A stretch of DNA of 64,000 nt from an uncultured Bacilli bacterium (lineage in GTDB: Bacteria; Bacillota_I; Bacilli_A; RF39; UBA660). Shown here in pieces: positions 9,199 to 17,978 of the stretch. How positions within the stretch are numbered: the first letter of the stretch is position 1; the number at the start of each line of letters is the position of its first letter. The stretch lies in contig CAKOIQ010000002.1 in the NCBI GenBank assembly GCA_934086935.1, positions 1 to 64,000 of the forward strand. Direction: 5' to 3'. The notes under the pieces are model-generated. The model made no database searches. It saw only the letters and a program-made list of their open reading frames with translations, and had not been told where the DNA came from. The position numbers and the translations under genes are program-made.

Positions 9199-9320
9199 AC
9201 GTTTTCTTCCTTTCAACTATATTTACATATAATCATAATCTAGTTAGCGGATTATAGCAGCCTTTTTCAAAGCAAATTGATTATAACAAAATATATGATA
9301 GAATGCAATATTTTTTGAGA

Positions 9321-9971
9321 TTATTCCATCATTTTATCTATTTTTTGTGCAATTTTTTTTAAGTATTTAGTGTTAGTAATTATATAAAAAGATAAAATTG
9401 CAAGTATTAAGGAACCTATTACATCCAAAATAACATGTTGTTTAACTAAAAGTGTTGATAAAATTATTAACACAGATAAAACATTAGCAATTATCTTAAA
9501 TAATAATGGTAATTTATTATCTTTAAGGGTACTAAACATTAAGATAAAACATAATAAGCAATGAACTGAAGGAAAGCAGTTAACTGGTGTATCTGATTTG
9601 AATGTTACATAAGTAATAAAAGTAGTTAAATTATTAAAAGTATTTACTTCTGGTCGATCAACTTTTGTTGGATAAAGAATAAAGAACATATATACGATTA
9701 TTAATGATATAACTGTAGTTAAGATTAGTTTAATATATTTTTGACGATTATTTTTCCATACTATAAAGAAACTTACAATTAAAAATGGATACCATATTAT
9801 ATAGATATAGATAAATTCTTTAATAAAGGGAATTTTATTATCAAAAGGAACACTTATTAAATGATAATCATTTATAAATAATTTGATAAGAAAATATATT
9901 AAAGCATTTAGGCCAAATATTAATATTACACTTTTTAAATAAAATTTGTTTTCTTCTATAAACTTCTTCAT
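9321..9971 (-). CDS. PAP2-family membrane phosphatase
   Basis: 216 residues with about six membrane segments. The PAP2 (acid phosphatase-like) motifs are recognisable: CFPSVHC (motif 2, active-site His) and KQHVILDVIGS (motif 3, His and Asp). Motif 1 is poorly kept. This family removes phosphate from lipid phosphates such as undecaprenyl pyrophosphate or phosphatidate, or transfers inositol phosphate. Substrate unknown. It is monocistronic, between rplS and the tRNA. Confidence 0.8.
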   Translation of the reverse strand: MKKFIEENKFYLKSVILIFGLNALIYFLIKLFINDYHLISVPFDNKIPFIKEFIYIYIIWYPFLIVSFFIVWKNNRQKYIKLILTTVISLIIVYMFFILYPTKVDRPEVNTFNNLTTFITYVTFKSDTPVNCFPSVHCLLCFILMFSTLKDNKLPLLFKIIANVLSVLIILSTLLVKQHVILDVIGSLILAILSFYIITNTKYLKKIAQKIDKMME

Positions 9972-10006
9972 GTTTAGATTATATCAAAAAAATTATAATA
10001 ATACTA

Positions 10007-10035
10007 TTGCTATTTTATATTTTTTTTGTTAAAAT
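10007..10035 (+). promoter_or_regulatory. promoter of tRNA-His
   Basis: -35 TTGCTA (10007-10012), 17-base spacer, -10 TAAAAT (10030-10035), ending 12 bases before the tRNA 5' end. Confidence 0.6.
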
Positions 10036-10047
10036 TAGTTTTGTCAT

Positions 10048-10124
10048 GGCGGAATTGGTGAAGTGATTAACACGCCGGATTGTGGCTCCGGTATGCATGG
10101 GTTTGATTCCCATATTCCGCCCCA
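10048..10124 (+). tRNA. tRNA-His (GTG)
   Basis: The cloverleaf folds cleanly. The acceptor stem GCGGAAT pairs with ATTCCGC, with an extra encoded G at -1 (10048) opposite C73, the identity mark of tRNA-His. The anticodon stem CCGGA/TCCGG holds the loop TTGTGGC with anticodon GTG at 10082-10084. The T stem is ATGGG/CCCAT. CCA is encoded at 10122-10124. It is alone on the plus strand among minus-strand genes. Confidence 0.97.
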
Positions 10125-10133
10125 TTTATTGTG

Positions 10134-10164
10134 AAAAAAACAAATCCTTGTGGATTTGTTTTTT
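10134..10164. terminator. bidirectional terminator (tRNA-His / DUF4186 gene)
   Basis: ACAAATCC (10140-10147) pairs with GGATTTGT (10152-10159) around TTGT. A and T tracts on both sides let it serve both converging transcripts. Confidence 0.8.
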
Positions 10165-10522
10165 AATTAGTATTATATTCTTTGGTTATCCATAACATGA
10201 TGATATCAACTATATAATTAATATCTTCTGATGTTAATATTTTATTTTTAGGAATGTGATGCCATTTTTCTAGGCAACCTCTGCAGCAGGTAGCAGTTGC
10301 ATGCTGAGCAATAAAAACAGGATGTCCCTTCATTGGAGTTTGTTTACCATCTTTTACTTTTGATATATCTTTTAATCTTTTATTGATAAAATCGTAAGCA
10401 TGTTCTTTTATTATGGGCATGCTTTTTTTATTAATGTATTCAATATCTATTTTCTTTAAATGAAAACTACTTCTAAATTTAGATAATGATAATTTATATA
10501 ATACTTCTTCTTTATTTCTCAT
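10163..10522 (-). CDS. DUF4186 family protein
   Basis: 119 residues, full length for this uncharacterised family. Recognised by KFRSSFHL near the start, HAYDFINKRL, the highly conserved KQTPMKGHPVFIAQHATATC block and CCRGCLEKWHHIP. The clustered His and Cys residues suggest a metal site. No function is established; it is common in bacteria as a single short cytosolic protein. It converges on tRNA-His. Confidence 0.85.
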   Translation of the reverse strand: MRNKEEVLYKLSLSKFRSSFHLKKIDIEYINKKSMPIIKEHAYDFINKRLKDISKVKDGKQTPMKGHPVFIAQHATATCCRGCLEKWHHIPKNKILTSEDINYIVDIIMLWITKEYNTN

Positions 10523-10549
10523 AATATTATTATATATTAAAACTACAGA

Positions 10550-11197
10550 TTAGTCTGTAGTTTTTTCGATAGTTAATTTTTTTATTTCTTGAGCACGTTT
10601 TTTAGCTTTATTTAAACTTTCAGGAAAGTACGGCAAGATTTGTTCTAAAGTTTCTTTCATGTCAATTAATTCTAGTGGTGATACTCCATCTACTTGATTG
10701 GTTAGGATGTCATAACATACTTTTTCAACATCATCTATCAATACCTCATTTACTGATTTACCAGTGTATCTTTTAACAATTTTGCTTAATAGACTTTGAT
10801 ATGGTTTCCATTTTTGCATTTCTTCTAAAGGATTAAGATATGGTTTACAAGGATGCCCAGGAATTAAATTTTTACCACCACTTGGTCTTTCTTCTAAAGA
10901 ATAAGAACAACCAGTATCGGTAAGCATTGAACACTCTTTTTTTAATGAAAATAGGTCTATTACATCACGATCTTTATTTCTTGCTCGTAAATATAATAAA
11001 GGTATAAAACCAATTTTTCCATTATAAGTAGTTACCGTTTTAAAAGCTGATACAATTGAAACATTACCAGTTTCTAGTGCTTCAATTATTTTACCTTTAG
11101 TGATATTCCCAAAATCAGTAGTAAAATAATCACAACCACTTTTTTTACAACAAAGGCCACCACACTCTTGACATAATTTTTTATTTTCATATTCCAT
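10550..11197 (-). CDS. Cys-rich YkgJ-type (zinc/iron-chelating) protein
   Basis: 215 residues. The N-terminus CQECGGLCCKKSGC has the CxxCxGxCC cluster of the YkgJ/UPF0153 family; further Cys lie in KKECSM, TGCSYS and GHPCKPY (about residues 86-115), so four or more Cys probably bind a metal or Fe-S cluster. The C-terminal ~90 residues are helical and specific to this version. A hairpin (about 10538-10562) overlaps the stop codon. Enzymatic role unknown. Confidence 0.75.
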   Translation of the reverse strand: MEYENKKLCQECGGLCCKKSGCDYFTTDFGNITKGKIIEALETGNVSIVSAFKTVTTYNGKIGFIPLLYLRARNKDRDVIDLFSLKKECSMLTDTGCSYSLEERPSGGKNLIPGHPCKPYLNPLEEMQKWKPYQSLLSKIVKRYTGKSVNEVLIDDVEKVCYDILTNQVDGVSPLELIDMKETLEQILPYFPESLNKAKKRAQEIKKLTIEKTTD

Positions 11198-11243
11198 TAT
11201 AAACCCCCATTACTGAGGGCATATGTTACCATATATTTAATAA

Positions 11244-11441
11244 TTAAGCAAGAAATAAATAAGTGTAGTAAAGTAAAAATACTACTAAAAATATAATTCC
11301 TTCTTTACGAGAAATGTTTCTATCATTGGAAGCAAATAATAGTAATACAGCCATATCTACAATATTAAAAGTTGTAGGATGGATGGCTCCGCAGGTTAAG
11401 ATAGGTAAACCTAAAATCAAAAAAATAACTACTAGTACCAT
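11244..11441 (-). CDS. short membrane protein resembling the C-terminus of a Na+/Ca2+ antiporter
   Basis: 65 residues with two or three hydrophobic segments. HPTTFNIVDMAVLLLFAS followed by SRKEGIIFLVVFLLYYTYLF closely resembles the last part of YrbG/CaxA-type cation antiporters. The rest of such a transporter (about 250 residues and both alpha repeats) is absent: the preceding DNA is psd. It is therefore either a remnant of a decayed transporter or a small protein in its own right. It starts 8 bp after psd. Confidence 0.55.
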   Translation of the reverse strand: MVLVVIFLILGLPILTCGAIHPTTFNIVDMAVLLLFASNDRNISRKEGIIFLVVFLLYYTYLFLA

Positions 11442-11449
11442 ACTATTAA

Positions 11450-12301
11450 CTACTCACTTTTTATTCCGATTTTTTCTCCCATTTTAACAATAGTTTCCAA
11501 ATTATTATTAGTATTATCAATCAAGTCTTGATCAATTATAACATCTTTTATTAATAAACAAATTGTTGAAGCGCCAAATTTAAAATATCCTTTTTCTTCA
11601 CCTTTTTTAAATGAATAAATATCATTTTGATTAACAATTTTACCGACCATTAAAGCCCCAATTTCAATTTGTAAAACATCTTGAAAGTTTTCTGTGTGAA
11701 GAATGGCCCACTCTCTTTCATTTTGACTAAAAATAGGATACTTTTCTTGAGCAATGGGTCTTACTGTGTGTAAAACACCTTTAATATGATGATACTTACT
11801 TCTAGTACCATTATCAATATAACAATATCTATGATAATCATCAACACATAATCTAAATATTAAAGCATAGTCATAATTTAAATAATCTTTTGATTTAGTT
11901 AAATCTTCAAGTTTATAGTATGAATTTTTTATTTGGAAAAGATTATTATTAATTTTGTATACAGATAATTTAGCATCACAGGGACTAATTAAAATGTTTT
12001 TATCATTAGAGATTGGACGTTTGTTTAAATTAATTTTTCGTTTAAAAAAATCATTAAATGATTGATAATCTTCCTTTATGTAATCATCCATATTAATATG
12101 ATTTTTAATAATAAAATTTTTAATTTTTAATTTAGATAATTTACTATCTAGATAGTAACCATATAATTTGCTGATGGGTTTAGTAATTAGTAATTTTAAG
12201 ATGATTCTACCTATAATGGTGTTATATAAGAAGATATTTATTTTATCTTCTTTTTCTTCTTTAATAATTTTAGTTTTACGATCTATTATTTTATTAACCA
12301 T
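11450..12301 (-). CDS. psd: phosphatidylserine decarboxylase proenzyme
   Basis: 283 residues. It makes phosphatidylethanolamine from phosphatidylserine at the membrane. Family marks are SFNDFFKRKI, SPCDAKLSVY, the active-site region VDDYHRYCYID, and EIGALMVGKI. The self-cleavage site is FGAST near residue 253, where other members have LGST or FGGST; the Ser that becomes the pyruvoyl group is kept. This resembles the Firmicutes short form. It lies downstream of spoIVB's upstream neighbours without a shared terminator gap; no pssA is visible. Confidence 0.92.
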   Translation of the reverse strand: MVNKIIDRKTKIIKEEKEDKINIFLYNTIIGRIILKLLITKPISKLYGYYLDSKLSKLKIKNFIIKNHINMDDYIKEDYQSFNDFFKRKINLNKRPISNDKNILISPCDAKLSVYKINNNLFQIKNSYYKLEDLTKSKDYLNYDYALIFRLCVDDYHRYCYIDNGTRSKYHHIKGVLHTVRPIAQEKYPIFSQNEREWAILHTENFQDVLQIEIGALMVGKIVNQNDIYSFKKGEEKGYFKFGASTICLLIKDVIIDQDLIDNTNNNLETIVKMGEKIGIKSE

Positions 12302-12350
12302 AACTACTCTCTTTACTTTAATATCTTTCTTACGGTAATTATTTTATCAT

Positions 12351-12377
12351 AAAAAGAGAGAAAAATCTATTTTTCTC
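12351..12377 (-). terminator. terminator of spoIVB
   Basis: On the minus strand GAGAAAAA (12370-12377) and TTTTTCTC (12358-12365) pair around 4 bases, followed by CTTTTT. It overlaps the spoIVB stop. Confidence 0.7.
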
Positions 12378-13329
12378 CTTCTTCTAACATATTTGTTATT
12401 AAGATTCCATAGCCGGTGATGGGATTATCAACTATGACATGAGTTACGGCACCAATTATTTTATTGTCTTGGATGATTGGGGAACCACTCATTCCTTGAA
12501 TTACGCCACCGGTTTTATCAATTAATTCTTGATCAGTTATATTAAAATGAATATTTTTTATTTTACCAGTTGCAATTTTATCAATATTTATTTTGTAATC
12601 TTTTACTTCTTCACCTTTAATAACGGTTCTGATGGAAGCTGCTCCGATTTTAATATCTTGATATTTACCTACTTGCATGGTTTCGTTAGTACTTATTTCT
12701 TTGGCGTAGGTTCCATAAATACCTTTAATGGTATTTTTAGTGATGTTACCATATTTGGTATTAGAGTAAAATTTAGCATTTTTAGTACCAGCTATACCTC
12801 GATAACTTGGTTCGATGGTTGTTATACTACTTCTAAAGATATTACCGGTTTTAACTTCAATTAGGTTACCAGAGGTACTTTCAGTTATTTCATGACCAAG
12901 AGCTCCATATATTTTGGTGGCAGGATCAATATATGTTAAAGTACCAATTCCAGTTAAATTATCTTTGACATATAAACCAGTTTTATAAGTTCCATCTACT
13001 TTATTTAAAATAAAATCTAAATCAATAAGTTTATTACCTCTTTTAATAGTTAAAACTACTTTATTATCTTTGACTTCTTTAGATATTGTATTTACTAGTT
13101 CATTTATGGTTGTAACGTTTTGATTATTAACTTTTAAAATAGTGTCACCTATTCTTAATTTGTTATGGTTAAATTTACCATTTATTTTGTAAAAGCCAAT
13201 AACAATTACGCCATTATTATTTACTTCGATACCAATGGTTTGACCACCGGGAATAATATAATCTGAATACGCAAAAACATTAAACGGGATTAATAATAAG
13301 GTAAGGATAAGAATTAATTTATTTTTCAT
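12367..13329 (-). CDS. spoIVB: SpoIVB serine peptidase (S55), sporulation signal
   Basis: 320 residues (B. subtilis 426; the N-terminal part is shorter). An N-terminal signal/anchor (ILILTLLLIPFNVFA) is followed by a PDZ domain at about 30-110 (KLRIGDTILKVNNQNV) and the S55 peptidase domain with catalytic His in YGALGHEITES and catalytic Ser in QGMSGSPIIQDNK, followed by GAVTHVIVDNP. In endospore formers SpoIVB is made in the forespore, crosses into the intermembrane space and cleaves SpoIVFA, releasing SpoIVFB to process pro-sigma-K. Both targets are encoded in this window (39797-41054). In Bacillus it is also near xseA/xseB. A strong indicator of sporulation. Confidence 0.95.
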   Translation of the reverse strand: MKNKLILILTLLLIPFNVFAYSDYIIPGGQTIGIEVNNNGVIVIGFYKINGKFNHNKLRIGDTILKVNNQNVTTINELVNTISKEVKDNKVVLTIKRGNKLIDLDFILNKVDGTYKTGLYVKDNLTGIGTLTYIDPATKIYGALGHEITESTSGNLIEVKTGNIFRSSITTIEPSYRGIAGTKNAKFYSNTKYGNITKNTIKGIYGTYAKEISTNETMQVGKYQDIKIGAASIRTVIKGEEVKDYKINIDKIATGKIKNIHFNITDQELIDKTGGVIQGMSGSPIIQDNKIIGAVTHVIVDNPITGYGILITNMLEEGEK

Positions 13330-13362
13330 TTTATCACCATTATTATTTTGGCTTATTTTAAT

Positions 13363-13390
13363 AAAAAAAGATAGCCAATTATTGGTTATC
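13363..13390 (-). terminator. terminator of the xse operon
   Basis: Minus strand GATAACCAA pairs with TTGGCTATC (one mismatch), followed by 7 U. It overlaps the xseB stop. Confidence 0.75.
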
Positions 13391-13603
13391 CTCTATTTGG
13401 AAATCTTCAATTTCACCATTATCTTTTAAGATTTTATTTACTGATTCTTGGGCTTTATTTAGTTTATCACCACAAGTTTTAAGTAATTTCATGGCAGTCG
13501 TATATTTTTCAATAGATGTTTCTAAATCAGCGTCGCCATTTTCTAATTCTTTAACGATTTTATCTAATTCTTCCATTAGTTCTTCAAATGTTTTTTCTTT
13601 CAT
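13379..13603 (-). CDS. xseB: exodeoxyribonuclease VII small subunit
   Basis: 74 residues, the usual size. It begins KTFEELMEELDKIVKELENG, the conserved XseB helix, and continues with LETSIEKYTTAMKLLKTC. It is the regulatory subunit, several copies of which bind XseA. It starts 2 bp after the xseA stop. Confidence 0.96.
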   Translation of the reverse strand: MKEKTFEELMEELDKIVKELENGDADLETSIEKYTTAMKLLKTCGDKLNKAQESVNKILKDNGEIEDFQIEDNQ

Positions 13604-13605
13604 TT

Positions 13606-14868
13606 TTATCCTACCTTTTCTACTTTAGCCTCAAATGAGCCATCAGATAATTTAATATTTATTTTATCATTTACTTTAATATCCTTAGTATTTTTAATGA
13701 TTTTATCATCTTTTGTTACGACACTATAACCTTTTGATAAGATATTTAATGGGTTTAATAGTTCTAATTTATTGATGTATAAGTTATATTTATTTCTTTC
13801 ATTTATAAATAAGTCTTCGGGATGATTTAAGATATAACTTTCTTGTAAATGGTGGTATTTAGTTTGTTTTAGTTCAAGTAATTTAGTAATGTAATTATTG
13901 AAGTATGTGATTAAATTTGATAATCTTTCTTCTTTAATTTCATAGATTGCTCTAGGATTTTCTAAAACATAACTTTTCTTTAATCGATTTAATTTATCAT
14001 TATAGTAATCTAATTTACTGGTTATATTATTAGTTAGTCTTAAACTATATTGTTTTAATAGAATATTTAAATCAGTGATATTAGGAACAGCCATTTCAGC
14101 GGCTCCAGTCGGGGTTGGTGCTCTTAAATCTGCAACAAAATCAGCAATTGTAAAATCTATTTCATGACCAACAGCACTGATAATTGGTATTCTAGAATTA
14201 TAAATAGCATTTGCGACACATTCTTCGTTAAAAGCCCATAAATCTTCGATAGATCCACCACCACGACCAACAATAAGTAAGTCTAAATCATATTCATTGG
14301 CTTTATTTATTTGTCTAACAATATCATCTTTAGCAAGTTCACCTTGAACTAAGCAAGGAAACAATAAAGTTTCACAAATTGGGTATCTTCTTTTAATAGT
14401 ACTTAAAATATCTTTAATAGCAGCTCCAGTTGAGGCAGTTACTACTCCTATTTTAGTAGGATATTTAGGTATTTTTTGTTTATGTGATTCATCAAATAAT
14501 CCTTTAGCAGCTAATTCTTTTTTTAAAGCTTCATATTTAAGATAAAGATTACCTAAACCATCATTTTGCATATCTTCAATATATATTTGATAAGCACCAG
14601 TTGCAGGATAAATTGATACTCTACCTTCTACTAGAACTTTCATTCCATCTTCGGGAGTAAAAGTTAATTTATTAGCATAACTTTGGAACATAACTGCATT
14701 TATTCTTGATTCTTCATCTTTTAATGTAAAATATAAGTGTCCCCTTGTATGACCTTTAAAGTTAGATATTTCACCTTTTAGAAATACTTTTTGAATATTA
14801 GGGTCAGTATCAAATTGATGTTTTAAATATCTATTTAAAGTACCTACAGTTATATATCTTTTTTCCAT
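13606..14868 (-). CDS. xseA: exodeoxyribonuclease VII large subunit
   Basis: 420 residues. N-terminal OB-fold (VFLKGEISNFKGHTRGHLYF, then MFQSYANKL), then the catalytic domain with GVVTASTGAAIKDI, RRYPICE, VGRGGGSIEDLWAFNEE and SAVGHEIDFTIADFVAD, then coiled-coil helices. It degrades single-stranded DNA in repair. It overlaps the nusB stop by one base, so nusB-xseA-xseB form a tight operon. Confidence 0.97.
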   Translation of the reverse strand: MEKRYITVGTLNRYLKHQFDTDPNIQKVFLKGEISNFKGHTRGHLYFTLKDEESRINAVMFQSYANKLTFTPEDGMKVLVEGRVSIYPATGAYQIYIEDMQNDGLGNLYLKYEALKKELAAKGLFDESHKQKIPKYPTKIGVVTASTGAAIKDILSTIKRRYPICETLLFPCLVQGELAKDDIVRQINKANEYDLDLLIVGRGGGSIEDLWAFNEECVANAIYNSRIPIISAVGHEIDFTIADFVADLRAPTPTGAAEMAVPNITDLNILLKQYSLRLTNNITSKLDYYNDKLNRLKKSYVLENPRAIYEIKEERLSNLITYFNNYITKLLELKQTKYHHLQESYILNHPEDLFINERNKYNLYINKLELLNPLNILSKGYSVVTKDDKIIKNTKDIKVNDKINIKLSDGSFEAKVEKVG

Positions 14869-15260
14869 TATTCGTTAATTATCCTGTCTAGGCAAGCATT
14901 AATCATTTTACGAACATTATCGTCACTATATTTTTTAGCAAGTTCAATAGCTTCATTAATAACAACTACTTTAGGGGTGTCCATATATTTAATTTCATAG
15001 ATTGCCATTCTAAGAATAGATGCACCAGTTAAATCTAAACGATCAATAGTCCAATTTTTTAAATAAGTATTGGCTATTTCGGTTAATGAATCAAATTCAG
15101 TAACAATACCATAAACCATGTCCTTAACAAATTCATTATCTATTTCAACATTTTCTTTAATTACTTCATCAACGTTATAATTCATTTTATTATTTTTATA
15201 TAAAGTAATTTGATAAACAATTGTCATTATTTTTTCTCTTAATTCACTTCTATTTGCCAT
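14868..15260 (-). CDS. nusB: transcription antitermination factor NusB
   Basis: 130 residues, all-helical NusB family. It carries EFDSLTEIANTYLKNWTIDRL, GASILRMAIYEIKYMDTPK and VVINEAIELAKKYSDDNVRK, the classic C-terminal block. NusB binds boxA RNA with S10 for rRNA antitermination. First gene of the nusB-xseA-xseB operon, as in Bacillus. Confidence 0.96.
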   Translation of the reverse strand: MANRSELREKIMTIVYQITLYKNNKMNYNVDEVIKENVEIDNEFVKDMVYGIVTEFDSLTEIANTYLKNWTIDRLDLTGASILRMAIYEIKYMDTPKVVVINEAIELAKKYSDDNVRKMINACLDRIINE

Positions 15261-15310
15261 ATTTGCTTCACCTTTTTAAATTATATCATATCTTAATAAT
15301 AATAAAAATA

Positions 15311-15345
15311 AAAAAATTGGAGTTTAATTTAAATCCAATTTTTTT
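15311..15345. terminator. terminator after mutS
   Basis: ATTGGA (15316-15321) pairs with TCCAAT (15334-15339) with A/T tracts on both sides; in the minus direction it ends the mutS transcript before nusB. Confidence 0.75.
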
Positions 15346-15367
15346 GTTGTTTCTTAAAAAAGATATT

Positions 15368-17893
15368 TTATTTATCTATTTGTTTAAGTTCAAAAAGAAT
15401 TTTTAAAGCATCCATAGGTGTTGTATTTAAGGGGTCTACTTCTTTTAGTTTTTCTCTTAATTCGTCTTTCTTTTCTTCGGTAAAATCAAATGATAATTGA
15501 TTAGATATTGTTATATTTTTAGCATCTGATTCGTAAACTTTTAGGATGTTTTCAGCATTTTTAATAATTTCTTCTGGCATATTAGCTAAAGCAGCAACAT
15601 GAACACCATAACTTTTATCTACTGCTCCATCTTTGATTTTATGTAAGAAAATTAGTTTTCCATTATCCTCAGTGGCACTAACATGGATATTTTTAATAGT
15701 TGAATATTTGTTTTCTAGACTAGTTAGTTCGTGATAATGGGTACTAAATAAGGTTTTACATTTTATTTTAGTTGTTACGTATTCTAAGATAGCTTCTGCT
15801 AAACTCATACCATCATATGTTGCTGTACCTCTTCCTAATTCATCAAATAAGATTAAAGAGTTTTCGGTTGATGAACAAATAGCATTTTTAGCTTCTAACA
15901 TTTCAACCATAAATGTTGATTCGCCACTAACTAAATCGTCTGATGCTCCAATTCTAGTGTAGATGGCATCAAATATTGGAAGATTTGCTGATGTTGCAGG
16001 AACAAATGAACCCATTTGAGCCATGATAATTATAATTGCTAATTGTCTCATGTAAGTTGATTTACCACTCATGTTTGGACCAGTAATTAAAAGGGTATTA
16101 GTTTTATCATCCATATAACAATCATTTTTAACATATGAACCGTTATTAACAATATTAATAACGGGATGGAAACCATCTTTGATATTAATTAAATGATTAT
16201 GATTAAAGGTTGGTCTTACTAATTTTTCTTTTTCACTAACAACACTTAAAGACGCTAAGGCATCAATAATACCAATATTCGAAGATGTTTCTTTTAATAA
16301 TAAAACATTATCTTTAATGGTTTGTTTAATTTCATTAAATAAGTTATATTCTAATTCAATGATTCTTTCTTCAGCATTTAAAACTAAAGCTTCTTTTTCT
16401 TTTAAAATTGGACTTATAAATCTTTCACCATTAGCAAGGGTTTGTTTTCTTTCCCATCCAAATTCTTCTTTTACTTTAGTAGCTTGGCCTTTACTGATTT
16501 CAATGTAATAACCAAAGACTTTGTTATAACCTACTTTTAAGGTCTGAATACCGGTTCTTTCTCTTTCTTCTTTTTCTAATCCAGCAATAAAATCTTTACC
16601 ACCTGATCTAATTGTTTTTAATTCATCTAATTCAGAGTTATATCCTTCTTTAATTAAATATCCTTCTTTTAAGGTTATTGGTGGTTCTTCATAAATACTT
16701 TTTTCAAGTAAATTATAAAGTTCTTCGTGAGTGTTTATTTTAATATTAAGACCTAGTTTAGAGATAATTGATGATAGTTCTGGTAAAACACTTAATGATT
16801 TTTTTATTTGTAGAGCATCTCTAGCATTAAAGTTACCACATGTTACTTTACCACATAATCTTTCTAAGTCATAAACTTCATATAGACTTTTAAGTAAATC
16901 ACTTCTTAAGATAAATTCATTATTTAATTTTTCAATTATATCTAATCTTTGATTGATTCTTACTTCATCTCTTAATGGAGCAGATAACCAGTTTTTAAGG
17001 GTTCTAGAGCCCATTGATGTTTTACATTTATCTAATAACCAAATTAAACTATATTGTCTTTCTTTAAGCCTTAAAGTCTCAAATAATTCTAAATTACGAA
17101 CACTATGAATATCTAAATTTAAATAATTATTATTATCTATAACAGATACTTTACTAAAGTATGATATATCTTTTAATTCTTTTATTATTAAATAATACAT
17201 TAAGTGTTTAACACCTTTGATAATACGTTCATCTTTAATATCTTTAATAAACATTAATTCTTCTTCATAGAAATTATCATTATAAGTTATATTGATATTA
17301 TAAGTATTTTTAAAAATATTAATTAGTTTAATATTGAAGTCATGTTTAATGATTATTTCTTTTAAGTTTAGTTTTAAGATGCGATTTAAAAGACTTGTAT
17401 CGTCATAAGAAATAAATTCACTATAAATATCGCCAGTGGAAATATCTGCATATGTTAGTAGATAAGCATATGATAAATCTAATAGGCTACCAATAAAATT
17501 ATTTTCATATGAATTAAGATAATCTAAGTCTACTAAAGTTCCTTTAGATACAACATTTATTACTTCTCTTTTGACCATTCCTTTAACTTTTTTGGGGTCT
17601 TCGACTTGTTCACAGATTGCGACTTTAAATCCTTTAGAAATAGCTTTTTCTAGATATGATTTAACTGCATGATGAGGCACACCACACATGGGAACTCGTT
17701 CTTTTAAGCCAGCATTTTTACCAGTTAGAGTTAGTTCTAATTCATGAGAAGCAGTTATTCCATCTTCAAAAAATAATTCATAGAAATCACCAATGCGATA
17801 AAATAATAATTCATCTTCATGTTCTTTTTTGATGTCCATATATTGTTTCATCATTGGACTTAATTCATCGTAGTTTACTTCACTTCTCTTCAC
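15368..17893 (-). CDS. mutS: DNA mismatch repair protein MutS
   Basis: 841 residues, full length. The N-terminal mismatch-recognition domain contains FYRIGDFYELFFEDGI, with the Phe-x-Glu pair (FYE) that stacks on mispairs. Core lever and clamp domains follow. The ATPase has Walker A GPNMSGKST, the STFMVEM signature, Walker B LILFDELGRGT and STHYHELT. The last residues form the small dimerisation domain. mutL is not next to it in this window. It has its own terminator. Confidence 0.98.
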   Translation of the reverse strand: MKRSEVNYDELSPMMKQYMDIKKEHEDELLFYRIGDFYELFFEDGITASHELELTLTGKNAGLKERVPMCGVPHHAVKSYLEKAISKGFKVAICEQVEDPKKVKGMVKREVINVVSKGTLVDLDYLNSYENNFIGSLLDLSYAYLLTYADISTGDIYSEFISYDDTSLLNRILKLNLKEIIIKHDFNIKLINIFKNTYNINITYNDNFYEEELMFIKDIKDERIIKGVKHLMYYLIIKELKDISYFSKVSVIDNNNYLNLDIHSVRNLELFETLRLKERQYSLIWLLDKCKTSMGSRTLKNWLSAPLRDEVRINQRLDIIEKLNNEFILRSDLLKSLYEVYDLERLCGKVTCGNFNARDALQIKKSLSVLPELSSIISKLGLNIKINTHEELYNLLEKSIYEEPPITLKEGYLIKEGYNSELDELKTIRSGGKDFIAGLEKEERERTGIQTLKVGYNKVFGYYIEISKGQATKVKEEFGWERKQTLANGERFISPILKEKEALVLNAEERIIELEYNLFNEIKQTIKDNVLLLKETSSNIGIIDALASLSVVSEKEKLVRPTFNHNHLINIKDGFHPVINIVNNGSYVKNDCYMDDKTNTLLITGPNMSGKSTYMRQLAIIIIMAQMGSFVPATSANLPIFDAIYTRIGASDDLVSGESTFMVEMLEAKNAICSSTENSLILFDELGRGTATYDGMSLAEAILEYVTTKIKCKTLFSTHYHELTSLENKYSTIKNIHVSATEDNGKLIFLHKIKDGAVDKSYGVHVAALANMPEEIIKNAENILKVYESDAKNITISNQLSFDFTEEKKDELREKLKEVDPLNTTPMDALKILFELKQIDK

Positions 17894-17951
17894 TTTAATT
17901 CACCTGCATTTTATTATAACACACGTTTTTAAAAATCGGTTATATTTAATT

Positions 17952-17978
17952 AAAAAAAGCTTACAATTATAAGCTTTA
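17952..17978 (-). terminator. terminator of the decayed BspA-like gene
   Basis: Minus strand AAAGCTTA and TAAGCTTT pair around TAATTG and run into 7 U. Confidence 0.75.

Noticed and set aside
12529..12864. Plus-strand frame inside spoIVB
   Set aside because: Low-complexity Phe-rich translation opposite a well-conserved gene; a shadow.
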